Positions 27,398-35,807 of a stretch of DNA of 64,000 bases are shown here, in pieces (positions within the stretch are counted from its first letter, which is position 1; each line of letters opens with the position of its first letter). Source of the DNA: Acidimicrobiales bacterium (GTDB lineage: Bacteria > Actinomycetota > Acidimicrobiia > Acidimicrobiales > Iamiaceae); the NCBI GenBank assembly GCA_030448105.1, contig JAUJNP010000004.1, positions 154,141 to 218,140 of the forward strand, in the 5' to 3' direction. The notes below the pieces were generated by a model. It was not told where the DNA came from and ran no database searches. It was given only the letters and a program-made list of their open reading frames with translations. A program made the translations under genes and the position numbers.

Positions 27398-27402
27398 GGC
27401 TC

Positions 27403-28119
27403 CTAGGCCGCCCGGGCCAGCGCCTCCACCATGCGGTCGGTGTGGTCGCTGTAGACGGCGTCGATCCCCATGGCCAGGAGGCCGTCGAGAACGCGGTCGA
27501 ACTGGGCGTCCCAGCCGAAGGCGAGGACGTCGAACCGGTGGAAGAGGGTGGTGAGGCCTCCGGTCCACTCGCTGTGGTGCAGGTTCACGGCGTCGATCCC
27601 CCTGGCCTGGAGCTGGGCGGCGTGGCGCTCGGTGCCCGACCTCATCCGGCGTAGCCGGGTGGAGTCCACCAGGCGGACCTCCGGCGCCCGCTGGCGCCAG
27701 GAGGTCAGCAGGTCGTGGTCGTCGTGGCAGAGCCACAGCCGTCCGAGGGCGGCCGGCCCGGCCTGCCGGGCCGCTTCGATCAGGGGCGGAGCGGCGGCCG
27801 GGTCCTTAACGTCGATCGACAGCTCGAAGTCGTCGCCGCACGTCTCATAGAGCGCCTCGACGGTGGGGATGTGCGCGGGCAGGTCGGCCCGGGCGACGTT
27901 GCCTATCGACCGGCGCCGCAAGGCGGAGCCGACCATGCCGTCGTGGTCGAGCACGGCGACGCCGTCGGCGGTCACCCAGGCGTCGCTCTCGAGCCCGGTG
28001 GCCCCGAGCTTGCGGGCGAGGGCGAACGCCTCCAGGGTGTTCTCGGGAGCATGGGCGCGGGCCCCCCGGTGGGCGAACCCGATCGGTGGCCGACGCAACG
28101 ACGGGAGCCGGGTGGGCAT
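27403..28119 (-). CDS. Glycerophosphodiester phosphodiesterase
   Basis: 238 residues of a GDPD TIM barrel. The catalytic opening FAHRGARAHAPENTLEAF holds the essential His-Arg and Glu, followed by GLESDAWVTADGVAVLDHD with the metal-binding Glu/Asp and second His. ELSIDVKDP gives another conserved Asp/Lys block. It hydrolyses glycerophosphodiesters to glycerol-3-phosphate and an alcohol. No signal peptide, so it acts in the cytoplasm. It is convergent with lepB, 5 bases apart. A weak CAGGAT box stands 6 bases before the ATG. Confidence 0.9.
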   Translation of the reverse strand: MPTRLPSLRRPPIGFAHRGARAHAPENTLEAFALARKLGATGLESDAWVTADGVAVLDHDGMVGSALRRRSIGNVARADLPAHIPTVEALYETCGDDFELSIDVKDPAAAPPLIEAARQAGPAALGRLWLCHDDHDLLTSWRQRAPEVRLVDSTRLRRMRSGTERHAAQLQARGIDAVNLHHSEWTGGLTTLFHRFDVLAFGWDAQFDRVLDGLLAMGIDAVYSDHTDRMVEALARAA

Positions 28120-28236
28120 CGGCTCATCCTGGCAGGCTCGGCCGGCGTGCCCGGCCGGCGCGGACGCCGCGCCGCGAAGCCCTCAAGGTCTTGGGGCATG
28201 GGCCGATTGGTCCCTATTCGACACCGAGGAGTGGGG

Positions 28237-28569
28237 ATGGCGACGATCCGGGCCAGCTGCGCCGAGTGTGGGGACGTGGAGCTCACCACCGCGGACGTAA
28301 CCGTGCGGGTCTGCGCCGACGACCACCGGGGCGCCTACGCGTTTCGGTGCCCCCGCTGCACGATGGTCGTGGTGAAGGACGCCGAGCCCCGCATCGTGGA
28401 GCTCCTGGTGGCCTCGGGCGTATCCCTCACCACCTGGCGGCTCCCCGCCGAACTGGCCGAGCCCCGCCGAGGCGGGGCCATCACCCACGACGACCTGCTC
28501 GACTTCCACGACCTCCTGGCCGACGACGCTCAGTGGATGGACGAGCTGGCCCGCCTGGTCGATGGCTGA
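28237..28569 (+). CDS. Small zinc-ribbon protein
   Basis: 110 residues. Two CxxC pairs, CAEC at residues 8-11 and CPRC in the middle, form a zinc ribbon, joined by a beta region. The second half is helical (HDDLLDFHDLLADDAQWMDELARL). Similar small proteins are common and unnamed in actinobacteria. GAGGAGTGGGG gives a strong ribosome site. Role unknown; nucleic-acid binding is possible. Confidence 0.7.
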   Translation: MATIRASCAECGDVELTTADVTVRVCADDHRGAYAFRCPRCTMVVVKDAEPRIVELLVASGVSLTTWRLPAELAEPRRGGAITHDDLLDFHDLLADDAQWMDELARLVDG

Positions 28570-28576
28570 GGCCCGG

Positions 28577-28582
28577 TAGCGT
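28577..28582 (+). promoter_or_regulatory. -10 box, leaderless spacing
   Basis: TAGCGT, then 6 bases, then the GTG at 28589 of the small membrane protein gene. Confidence 0.55.
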
Positions 28583-28588
28583 GCGGGC

Positions 28589-28792
28589 GTGACGGGGTTG
28601 TGGATCGTGTCCCCCACGGTGGTCATCCTCGGCTGCCTGATCCTGGTCAAGGCCCTGGCCAAGGCGGCCTTGGCGGCCGAATCGATCCGCGAAGAGCTGG
28701 CCCGCCTCGAGCCCGTCAGGGTCGCCTCCGGCGCCCTCGAGGGCGAGACCGCCCGAGTCGGTTCCGCTCGGGAATCGGTGCGGCGGAGGTAG
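28589..28792 (+). CDS. Small membrane-anchored protein
   Basis: 67 residues: an N-terminal membrane helix (WIVSPTVVILGCLILVKALAKA) and a charged tail ESIREELARLEP. Unknown family. Its stop TAG lies inside the -10 box of the following tat gene (TAGGCT), so the two genes are tightly packed but probably have separate promoters. Confidence 0.65.
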   Translation: MTGLWIVSPTVVILGCLILVKALAKAALAAESIREELARLEPVRVASGALEGETARVGSARESVRRR

Positions 28793-28795
28793 GCT
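28790..28795 (+). promoter_or_regulatory. -10 box of tatA/B overlapping a stop codon
   Basis: TAGGCT, whose first three bases are the stop of the upstream gene; 7 bases later is the ATG at 28803. Confidence 0.55.
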
Positions 28796-28802
28796 CCCCC
28801 GC

Positions 28803-29168
28803 ATGTCCAACCTCGGGAGCGGCGAGATCCTCGTCGTCCTGTTGCTCGCACTGATCGTCCTCGGGCCCGAGCGCCTACCCCGGGCTGCCCGCCAGATAGG
28901 CAACTTCGTCCGCCAGGTGCGTCAGATGTCCTCCGGCTTCCAGGACGAGCTGCGCAGCGCCATCGACATCGGCGACCAGCCCTTTTCGCCGGAGGAATCC
29001 CGTATACGACCGCTGCCGTCGGCCACCTCCCTCAGCGCCCGATCGGTGGACGGGGATGACTCCGACGGCGACCTCGAGGCCGACATCCGGGCCCGCAACG
29101 ACGACGTCGAGCCCCATGGCGCCGACCGCTCCGGAGCGGTGACGCCCGACGAGCGGGCCGCCGGCTGA
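28803..29168 (+). CDS. tatA: Twin-arginine translocase TatA/TatB subunit
   Basis: 121 residues with one short N-terminal membrane helix (EILVVLLLALIVLGPERLP), the conserved FG-like hinge replaced by GPERLPRAAR, then an amphipathic helix with VRQMSSGFQDELR. GPERLP is more typical of TatB than of TatA, but only one such gene is present here. It forms the Tat pore with TatC for folded proteins. The acidic C-terminal tail is disordered. Confidence 0.88.
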   Translation: MSNLGSGEILVVLLLALIVLGPERLPRAARQIGNFVRQVRQMSSGFQDELRSAIDIGDQPFSPEESRIRPLPSATSLSARSVDGDDSDGDLEADIRARNDDVEPHGADRSGAVTPDERAAG

Positions 29169-29190
29169 CCCGCGTGGCCGGCCGGCGCCG

Positions 29191-29196
29191 TAGATC
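29191..29196 (+). promoter_or_regulatory. -10-like box (TAGATC) before a six-codon ORF
   Basis: TAGATC is 6 bases before ATG 29203 and 23 bases before the tatC ATG at 29220. The last base departs from TAnnnT (C in place of T; a T lies one base on). The spacing is that of the leaderless genes and points to the small ORF. Confidence 0.35.
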
Positions 29197-29202
29197 TCCT
29201 CG

Positions 29203-29223
29203 ATGAGCACACGGTCCCGATGA
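29203..29223 (+). CDS. Possible six-codon leader ORF coupled to tatC
   Basis: ATG AGC ACA CGG TCC CGA TGA encodes MSTRSR. Its TGA overlaps the tatC ATG (ATGA). No ribosome-binding sequence lies before tatC itself, so ribosomes ending this ORF could restart on tatC. This is inferred from layout only; a single such overlap can arise by chance. Confidence 0.3.
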   Translation: MSTRSR

Positions 29224-30008
29224 GCGCCCAGGCGGGCAAGGCGACCGCGGTCGAGGCCCCGGGCGCCCAGATGACGCTGCTCGACCACCTGGTCGAGCTG
29301 CGCACCCGTCTCGTGCGGGCCTGCCTGGCGGTGGCGGTGGGCGCCATGCTCGCCTGGTTCCTCTACCAGCCGATCCTCAACCTCCTGCTCGGCCCCCTTC
29401 GTGAGGCCGCACCGAGAGGATCGGATCTGGCCGACAAGCTGCTCACCCTCGACCCGCTCGAGCCGTTCGCGGTACGGATCAAGATCACCACCTATGCCGC
29501 CATCATGTTCGCCATGCCGATGATCCTGTGGCAGCTGTGGCGGTTCATAGCGCCCGGGCTCTACTCCAACGAGAAGAAGTACGCCGTCTGGTTCGTGGTG
29601 TGCGCCACCATCCTGTTCGTCCTGGGCGCCGGTATCGCCTTCTGGACCGTGCCCAAGGCGCTCGAGTTCCTCCAGAGCATCGGCGGGGAGGGCAACTTCA
29701 ACCAGTTCTACTCACCGGCGAAGTACCTGCGCCTCATCGTCTACATGATGCTGGCCTTCGGCGTGGGCTTCGAGTTCCCGATCCTGCTCGTTTTCCTGCA
29801 ACTGGCCGGGATCGTCTCCACCGACAAGCTGCGCCAGGCCCGCCGCTACGCCATCGTCGGCATCGCCTTCATCGTGGCCGTGATCACTCCCAGCGCCGAC
29901 CCGATCAGCATGGCCGCCCTCACCGTGCCGATGGTGCTCTTCTACGAGCTGAGCATCGTGTTCGGCCGCGTCCGGAACCGCCGCCTCAGCCGTGCCGCCG
30001 GCGGCTGA
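29220..30008 (+). CDS. tatC: Twin-arginine translocase TatC
   Basis: 262 residues with six membrane helices. It begins TLLDHLVELRTRLVRA, the conserved TatC N-terminus (usual xHLxELRxRL), then FMFAMPMILWQLWRFIAPGLY, with EKKY and FGVGFEFPILLVFLQ. It recognises the Arg-Arg signal. Its 3' end overlaps helY by 17 bases, the same order (tat then helY) as in mycobacteria, where these genes also follow pafABC. Confidence 0.95.
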   Translation: MSAQAGKATAVEAPGAQMTLLDHLVELRTRLVRACLAVAVGAMLAWFLYQPILNLLLGPLREAAPRGSDLADKLLTLDPLEPFAVRIKITTYAAIMFAMPMILWQLWRFIAPGLYSNEKKYAVWFVVCATILFVLGAGIAFWTVPKALEFLQSIGGEGNFNQFYSPAKYLRLIVYMMLAFGVGFEFPILLVFLQLAGIVSTDKLRQARRYAIVGIAFIVAVITPSADPISMAALTVPMVLFYELSIVFGRVRNRRLSRAAGG

Positions 30009-32625
30009 TCGGGGCTTCACCCTCGACCGCTTCCAGGTCGGGGCCATCGCCGCCATCGACGCCGGCTCCTCGGTGCTGGTGGCCGCCCCCACCGGCTCGG
30101 GCAAGACGGTGGTGGCTGAGCACGCCGTGGCCCAAGCCTTGGCCGCGGGGCGCAAGGCCTTCTACACCACCCCCATCAAGGCCCTCTCCAACCAGAAGTA
30201 CGCCGACCTGGTCGCCGTCCACGGCGCCGCCCGGGTGGGCTTGCTGACCGGCGACAACGCGGTGAACGGCGAGGCCCCGGTGGTGGTCATGACCACCGAG
30301 GTGCTGCGCAACATGATCTACGCCGCCTCGCCCTCCCTCGCCGGTCTCGAGGTGGTCGTGCTCGACGAGGTGCACTACCTCCAGGACCCGTACCGGGGGC
30401 CGGTGTGGGAGGAGGTGATCATCCACGCCCCGCCGGGAGTGCGCCTGGTGTGCCTGTCGGCCACGGTGTCCAACGCCGCCGAGCTGGCCGAGTGGATCGC
30501 GACGGTGCGGGGGCCGACCGCCACGGTGGTCGAGGAACGGCGCCCGGTGGAGCTGGTCAACCTCTACGCCGCCCACGACAAGACCACGCGGGAGACGGTG
30601 GTGCTGCCCACCCTCGTCGACGGCCGGCCCAACCCGATGGGGGAGCGCCTCGACGCCGACCTCGTGCGGCCGTCACGCCAGTCCCGGGGTCGCCCCCGCC
30701 GGCGGTTCGCCACCCCACGCCGGCTCGAGGTGGTGGACCACCTGGCCGAGGCGTCGCTGCTCCCGGCCATCTACTTCATCTTCAGCCGGGCCGGGTGCGA
30801 CGATGCCGCCGCCGGTCTGCTCGACGCCGGGGTCCGACTCACCGATCCCGGGGAGCGCCGCCGCATTCGCCACCTGGCCGAGGAACGCACCGCCGCCCTC
30901 TCCGACGGCGACCTCGACGTGCTGGGCTACGACCGCTGGCTGGCGGCACTGGAGGTGGGTGTGGCTGCGCACCACGCCGGGATGGTGCCGCCGTTCAAGG
31001 AGACGGTCGAGGCCTGCTTCGTCGAGGGGCTGGTGAAGGTGGTCTTCGCCACCGAGACCCTGGCCCTCGGCATCAACATGCCGGCCCGCTCGGTCGTGAT
31101 CGAGACGCTCACCAAGTTCACCGGCGAGAGCCACGAGTTCCTCACCCCCGGCGAGTACACCCAGCTCACGGGGCGGGCCGGCCGGCGGGGCATCGACGAG
31201 CTCGGCCGGGCGGTGGTGCTCTGGTCCCCGTTCGTCACCTTCGACCAGGTGGCGGCGCTGGCCCTCAGCCGCCACTTCGCCCTCACGTCGTCGTTCCGTC
31301 CCACCTACAACATGGCCGCCAACCTGGTGCGCCGCTACGCGGCCGATGACGCCCACCGCCTGCTCAACCGATCGTTCGCCCAGTTCCAGGCTGACCGATC
31401 GGTGGTGAAGTTGCAGGCCCGGCGCGACACCCGGCGCGAGGCCCTCGAAGCGCTCGAGGCCGAAGCCCGCTGCGAGCGCGGTGACGTGGAGGAGTACCGG
31501 GTGCTCGTGCGGGTCGACGAGGAAGCCCGCCGGGGCACCGCCGGCCGCCGGGAGGTGGAGGCGGCCCTGTCCCGTTTGAGGCCCGGGGACGTGATCGACC
31601 ACGGGGCCGACCGGTTGGCGGTCCTGTCGGTCGCCTACCGCGGCGCCGGCCGCTTGAGGGTGAACGGCATCGGCCGCAAGGGGCGCACCGTCGGCCTCGG
31701 TGCCACCGACTTCGACGAGCCGCCCTCGGCGCTGGCGTCGATCGCCCTGCCGGTGCCGTTCAACCCGAACAACCGGGCCTTCCAGCACGAGGTGGTCCAC
31801 CAGCTCCAGCGGGTCCGCGTGAAGGCGAAGAAGGGGTCCCGCCGCCGGGCGTCGCGGCCGGAACCGTCGGCCGCCGCCGAGGAGCACCCGGTGGCGGCGT
31901 GTCCACAACGGGCGGCCCACCTCCGAGCGGCAGCCCATGCCGAACGGGCGCGACGCGAGGTCGCCGACCTCGACCGCCGGATCGCCGGCAGCACTGGCTC
32001 GGTGGGCCGGCGCTTCGACGCCGTCCTCTCGGTGCTGGGCGACTGGGGATACGTGGACGGGTGGCGCCTGACGGCCAAGGGCGCCCTGCTCGTGCGGGTG
32101 TACCACGAGTGCGACCTGCTGGTGGCCGAGGCGCTGCACCAGGGGCTGTTCGACGACCTCGAGCCGGCCACCCTGGCCGGCATGGCGTCGTGCATCACCT
32201 ACGAGCACCGCAGTCGCATCCCGGCCCCACCCCCGTGGTTCCCCTCGAAGCGCGTCCGGGCCCGGTTCGAGGAGCTGGAGGGGCTGGGCCAGGAGCTCCA
32301 GGGCGCCGAGCGGCGGGCCCACCTGCCCGAGACCCGTCAGCCCGACCCCACCTTCTTCGCGCTGGCCCACGCGTGGGCCGCGGGCGAGGACCTCGACGCC
32401 GTGCTCGAGGACGAGGACCTCTCGGGCGGTGATTTCGTGCGCAACGTCCGCCAGCTCATCGACCTTCTACGCCAACTCGGTGACGCCGCCCCGATTGCCG
32501 GGACCCGGGATCGGGCCCGGGAGGCGGCCGATGGGCTGTTCAGGGGAGTGGTGGCGGCGTCGGCCGTGCTCGGGGCAGGCGACGCCGGCGAGGAGGCGCC
32601 CGCCGTCGTCGGTCCCGAGACGTGA
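29992..32625 (+). CDS. helY: Ski2/Mtr4-like DExH RNA helicase
   Basis: 877 residues. Walker A is APTGSGKT at 32-39, motif II LDEVHYLQDP, motif III SATVSNAAELA, and helicase C motifs GINMPARSVVIE and QLTGRAGRRGID. A central insert and C-terminal DSHCT-like helical domain match actinobacterial HelY. It is predicted to unwind structured RNA, linked in mycobacteria to rRNA or mRNA turnover. The GTG start lies in the tatC 3' end. The stop overlaps the next start as GTGA. Confidence 0.93.
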   Translation: MPPAADRGFTLDRFQVGAIAAIDAGSSVLVAAPTGSGKTVVAEHAVAQALAAGRKAFYTTPIKALSNQKYADLVAVHGAARVGLLTGDNAVNGEAPVVVMTTEVLRNMIYAASPSLAGLEVVVLDEVHYLQDPYRGPVWEEVIIHAPPGVRLVCLSATVSNAAELAEWIATVRGPTATVVEERRPVELVNLYAAHDKTTRETVVLPTLVDGRPNPMGERLDADLVRPSRQSRGRPRRRFATPRRLEVVDHLAEASLLPAIYFIFSRAGCDDAAAGLLDAGVRLTDPGERRRIRHLAEERTAALSDGDLDVLGYDRWLAALEVGVAAHHAGMVPPFKETVEACFVEGLVKVVFATETLALGINMPARSVVIETLTKFTGESHEFLTPGEYTQLTGRAGRRGIDELGRAVVLWSPFVTFDQVAALALSRHFALTSSFRPTYNMAANLVRRYAADDAHRLLNRSFAQFQADRSVVKLQARRDTRREALEALEAEARCERGDVEEYRVLVRVDEEARRGTAGRREVEAALSRLRPGDVIDHGADRLAVLSVAYRGAGRLRVNGIGRKGRTVGLGATDFDEPPSALASIALPVPFNPNNRAFQHEVVHQLQRVRVKAKKGSRRRASRPEPSAAAEEHPVAACPQRAAHLRAAAHAERARREVADLDRRIAGSTGSVGRRFDAVLSVLGDWGYVDGWRLTAKGALLVRVYHECDLLVAEALHQGLFDDLEPATLAGMASCITYEHRSRIPAPPPWFPSKRVRARFEELEGLGQELQGAERRAHLPETRQPDPTFFALAHAWAAGEDLDAVLEDEDLSGGDFVRNVRQLIDLLRQLGDAAPIAGTRDRAREAADGLFRGVVAASAVLGAGDAGEEAPAVVGPET

Positions 32626-33233
32626 CCGTCGAGCGGGGCCGGGCGTGGGGGGAGGCAGGAGGGCTCCCGGTCGGTGGCGTCGTGGTGCGCACCGACGCCG
32701 AGGCGCGTGCGGTGGTGGAGCGGGCCAGGAGGGCGGGCGACCGGGTGCCCCCGCTCGGCCTGCTCGGCGGCGACCTCTGCCGCACGCTCGGGGGCACCGG
32801 CGACGAAGCCCGTCTGCGTGGAGCCGGTGCGGTGCGGGTGCCGGTGGACCTCGGCGCCGTGCTCCTGGACGGCCGGCTGCACTGGTTCGTGGCCCACCTC
32901 GTGGCTCGCCGGGCGTGGTGGGCGGGCGACGCCTTCGTGGCCATGAACGCCCAGTACCTCGGCCGCTGGGACGTCGCCCCCCGGGGCCACCCGGGCGACG
33001 GGCGTCTCGACACCTTCCACGTGTCCATGGGGCCGGGCCAGCGGTGGAAGGCGCGGGCACGGCTGCCGTCGGGCACGCACCTGCCCCACCCCGGTATCCA
33101 CGAGGGTCGGGTCACCAATGTGCACGTGGATCTCGACGGGCCGCGGCCGGTGCGCCTCGACGGAGAGACGGTGGGCCGGGCGGCCGCCCTCTCGGTTCGG
33201 GTGGAGCCCGACGCGCTGCTCTGCGTGGTCTGA
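32622..33233 (+). CDS. Diacylglycerol/lipid-kinase C-terminal-domain-like protein
   Basis: 203 residues of mostly beta structure. VPVDLGAVLLDGRLHWFVAHLVARRAWW and NAQYLGRWDVAPRGHPGDGRLD resemble the C-terminal beta-sandwich of YegS/DgkB lipid kinases, including VDLDGPRPVRLDGE near the end. The ATP-binding N-terminal domain is absent, so it is not a functional kinase by itself. Coupled to helY by GTGA. Role unknown. Confidence 0.55.
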   Translation: MTVERGRAWGEAGGLPVGGVVVRTDAEARAVVERARRAGDRVPPLGLLGGDLCRTLGGTGDEARLRGAGAVRVPVDLGAVLLDGRLHWFVAHLVARRAWWAGDAFVAMNAQYLGRWDVAPRGHPGDGRLDTFHVSMGPGQRWKARARLPSGTHLPHPGIHEGRVTNVHVDLDGPRPVRLDGETVGRAAALSVRVEPDALLCVV

Positions 33234-33252
33234 CTGGCCGCTCGCCGAACCG

Positions 33253-33456
33253 TCAGACCTCGATGTCGCAGGGCCCCTGGAGGTAACGCCCGAGCTCGCC
33301 GAGCTCCTCGGACACCACGTCCAGCTCGGGGGCGTCCCGCAGGTCGTGGATCTCGTCGGTGGAACCGGCCGCGGCCACATCGTCCTCCAGGGCGGCGAAG
33401 GCGTCGACCACCGCTCCCGTCTGGTCGTCGATGGCGTCCGGCGCTTGGTCCGCCAT
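33253..33456 (-). pseudogene. Fragment resembling the C-terminus of an Acidimicrobiia lipoprotein-like family
   Basis: Reading from ATG 33456 gives 67 residues, ADQAPDAIDDQTGAVVDAF, then FAALEDDVA and a terminal YLQGPCDIEV. Homology seems to extend a little upstream in the same frame without a start. Larger proteins with an 'AP-[DE]-EI' helix and a terminal Cys are secreted in this group, so this looks like a 3' remnant. It might also be a small intact gene. Confidence 0.35.
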
Positions 33457-33526
33457 CGACTCGAGCGTGTCGACGAGCTCGTGATCCTGCCGATGAGTCG
33501 CCGGGGCCGACCCTGACCGGGGCGGG

Positions 33527-33532
33527 TACGGT
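33527..33532 (+). promoter_or_regulatory. -10 box of the MDR oxidoreductase gene
   Basis: TACGGT, then 8 bases, then the GTG at 33541. Confidence 0.5.
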
Positions 33533-33540
33533 CGCCGGCC

Positions 33541-34524
33541 GTGCGCGCCTGGGTCCTCGAGCAGTGTCCCGGCTCCTACCGCTGGGGCGAGGTGGCCGAG
33601 CCCAAGGTCGGTCCGGGCGACGTGCGGGTGCGGGTGGTCGCCAGCGCCCTGAACCACATGGACCTCTGGGTCACCCGCGGCCTCCCCGCCCCGCCGCTGC
33701 CGCACGTGCCCGGAGCCGACGCGGCCGGCGTGGTGGACGCGGTGGGCGAGGAGGTCACCCACGTCACCGTCGGCGACGAGGTGGTGGTCGACCCCACCGT
33801 CTGCACCGCCGAGGCCATCGCCACCCTCGGCATCGACGCCCCCGTGGCCAGGGGCACCACCATCGTGGGCGAGCACCGGTGGGGCGGCCACGCCGAGGCG
33901 GTCGTGGTACCGGAGCGCAACGTGGTGGCTCGTCCCCCCGGACGGTCCTGGGTCGAGTGCGCCGCCTACCCGACCGCGTACGTGACCGCGTGGCGGCTGC
34001 TGCGCCGGGCCCGGCTGCGGGCGGGGGAGGTGGTGCTGGTGGTGGGCATCGGTGGGGGCGTATCGGTCGCGGCGCTGGCGGTGGCCGCCCACCTCGGCGC
34101 CGAGGTCCACGTCACGTCCCGCGACGCGACCAAGGGTGAGCGGGCCTTGGCCCTCGGCGCGGTGGCCACCCACGACAGCGCCGCCGAGCGATGGGACGTG
34201 GAGGCCGACGTGGTGGTCGAGAGCGTGGGCCCGGCCACGTGGGAGAAGTCGGTGGCCGCCCTGCGTCGGGGGGGCCGGCTGGCGGTCTGCGGCGGCACCA
34301 GTGGGCGCACGGTGGAGCTGCACCTGCCCACCCTCTTCTTCCGCCAGCACGAGATCATCGGCTCCACCATGGGCAGCCCCGAGGAGTTCGCCGATCTCAC
34401 CAGGGCCGTCGCCGCCGGCCTACCGGTGCACGTGGACGCCGAGCTGGCCCTGGCCGACTACCCCGAGGCGCTCGAGCGCCTCCGCCGCGGCGACCAGCTC
34501 GGCAAGCTCGTCCTCCGTCACTGA
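33541..34524 (+). CDS. Zinc-type alcohol dehydrogenase/quinone-oxidoreductase family (MDR) enzyme
   Basis: 327 residues of the medium-chain dehydrogenase superfamily. The N-terminal catalytic fold has VVASALNHMDLWVTRG, VPGADAAGVVDAVGEEV and GDEVVVDP. The catalytic Cys and the structural-zinc Cys group are absent, suggesting a non-zinc, NADPH-quinone-type enzyme. The cofactor fold reads VVLVVGIGGGVSVAALAVA. Substrate unknown. A separate leaderless-type promoter precedes the next gene. Confidence 0.85.
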   Translation: MRAWVLEQCPGSYRWGEVAEPKVGPGDVRVRVVASALNHMDLWVTRGLPAPPLPHVPGADAAGVVDAVGEEVTHVTVGDEVVVDPTVCTAEAIATLGIDAPVARGTTIVGEHRWGGHAEAVVVPERNVVARPPGRSWVECAAYPTAYVTAWRLLRRARLRAGEVVLVVGIGGGVSVAALAVAAHLGAEVHVTSRDATKGERALALGAVATHDSAAERWDVEADVVVESVGPATWEKSVAALRRGGRLAVCGGTSGRTVELHLPTLFFRQHEIIGSTMGSPEEFADLTRAVAAGLPVHVDAELALADYPEALERLRRGDQLGKLVLRH

Positions 34525-34545
34525 CGCGCCGCCCGCGACGCGCCG

Positions 34546-34551
34546 TAGGGT
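34546..34551 (+). promoter_or_regulatory. -10 box of the M20 hydrolase gene
   Basis: TAGGGT, then 7 bases, then the ATG at 34559. Confidence 0.55.
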
Positions 34552-34558
34552 CGCTGCG

Positions 34559-35746
34559 ATGACCGACGTGGATGCCGTCAAGGACCGCCTCGCCACCGAG
34601 GTGGAAGGGCTGGCCGAGGTCCTCGTGGAGACCTCCCACTCCATCCACGCCCACCCGGAGGTGGGATTCGAGGAGCACCACGCCCATGACCTGCTCACCG
34701 AGGTCCTGGCCGACCACGGCGTCGCGGTCGAACGGGGTGCCTTCGGGCTCGACACCGCCTTCGCGGCGCGGGCCGGGTCGGCAGGGCCCACGGTGGCGGT
34801 GCTGTGCGAGTACGACGCCCTACCCGGCATCGGCCATGCGTGTGGCCACAACGTCATCGCCACCGCCGGTCTCGGCGCAGGGCTGGCCGCCGCCGCCCTC
34901 GCCGACGAGCTGGGCGGGCGGGTGCTGATCCTCGGCACCCCCGCCGAGGAGGGCGGTGGCGGCAAGGTGCTCATGGCCGACCGGGGGGCCTTCGGGGGGG
35001 TCGACGCCGCCATGATGGTGCACCCCGCCGGCGCCGACCTGCGCAGCATGAACGCCATCGCCACCCAGCAGTGCTGGGTGGACTACCACGGCAAGGCGGC
35101 CCACGCCGCTGCCGCCCCCCAGCTGGGCCGCAACGCCCTCGACGCCGCCGTGCTCGGCTACGTCAACGTGGCCGCCCTCCGCCAACACATCCGCCCGGAC
35201 GAGCGCATCCACGGGTTCTTCCCGAAGGCAGGCGACGCCGCCAACGTAGTGCCCGCCCACACCCGCGCCGTGTGGTTCGTCCGCTCTCCGAAGCTGGCCC
35301 GCCTGGAGCCGCTCAAAGAACGGGTCCTGGCCTGCCTGGAGGCGGGGGCCACCGCCGCCGGCTGCACCATGACCCACGAGTGGCGGGACCCGGCCTACGC
35401 CGACCTGGTCGACGTGGACGCCTTCGCTGACCTCTACGCCGCCAACGCCGCCCGGCTGGGCCGCAGCGTCGCTGACCACCGCGCGGGGCCCGGGGTGGTG
35501 GGCAGCACCGACATGGGCAACGTCAGCTACCTCGTGCCCTCCCTCCACCCGATGATCGCGGTGAGCCCGCCCGACGTTGCCATCCACACGGAGGACTTCG
35601 TCCGCTATGCGGGCGGCCCCGAGGGCGACCGGGCGGTGGTCGACGGGGCCAAGGCCATGGCCATGACGGTGGCCGACCTCTGGCTCCGCCCCGGCGCCCT
35701 GGCCGCTGTCCGGGCCGAGTTCGAGGCCGCCGACCGCTCGGCCTGA
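34559..35746 (+). CDS. M20-family amidohydrolase/metallopeptidase
   Basis: 395 residues of the M20D-type amidohydrolase group (carboxypeptidase/aminobenzoyl-glutamate or N-acyl-amino-acid hydrolases). CEYDALPGIGHACGHN is the metal-binding core (Cys, His-Asn), TPAEEGGGGK holds the general-base Glu pair, MMVHPAG a further His, and the lid domain lies between. The product is probably an amine plus an acid; the substrate is unknown. The ATG was selected because of the -10 box 7 bases upstream. Confidence 0.88.
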   Translation: MTDVDAVKDRLATEVEGLAEVLVETSHSIHAHPEVGFEEHHAHDLLTEVLADHGVAVERGAFGLDTAFAARAGSAGPTVAVLCEYDALPGIGHACGHNVIATAGLGAGLAAAALADELGGRVLILGTPAEEGGGGKVLMADRGAFGGVDAAMMVHPAGADLRSMNAIATQQCWVDYHGKAAHAAAAPQLGRNALDAAVLGYVNVAALRQHIRPDERIHGFFPKAGDAANVVPAHTRAVWFVRSPKLARLEPLKERVLACLEAGATAAGCTMTHEWRDPAYADLVDVDAFADLYAANAARLGRSVADHRAGPGVVGSTDMGNVSYLVPSLHPMIAVSPPDVAIHTEDFVRYAGGPEGDRAVVDGAKAMAMTVADLWLRPGALAAVRAEFEAADRSA

Positions 35747-35794
35747 AGCTGCTCGCCACCGAGGGCGGTCCCCGGGGGGGCGGCGGTCGACGCC

Positions 35795-35800
35795 TACCCT
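35795..35800 (+). promoter_or_regulatory. -10 box of the ThyX-like gene
   Basis: TACCCT, then 7 bases, then the GTG at 35808. Confidence 0.55.
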
Positions 35801-35807
35801 TCCCGCC

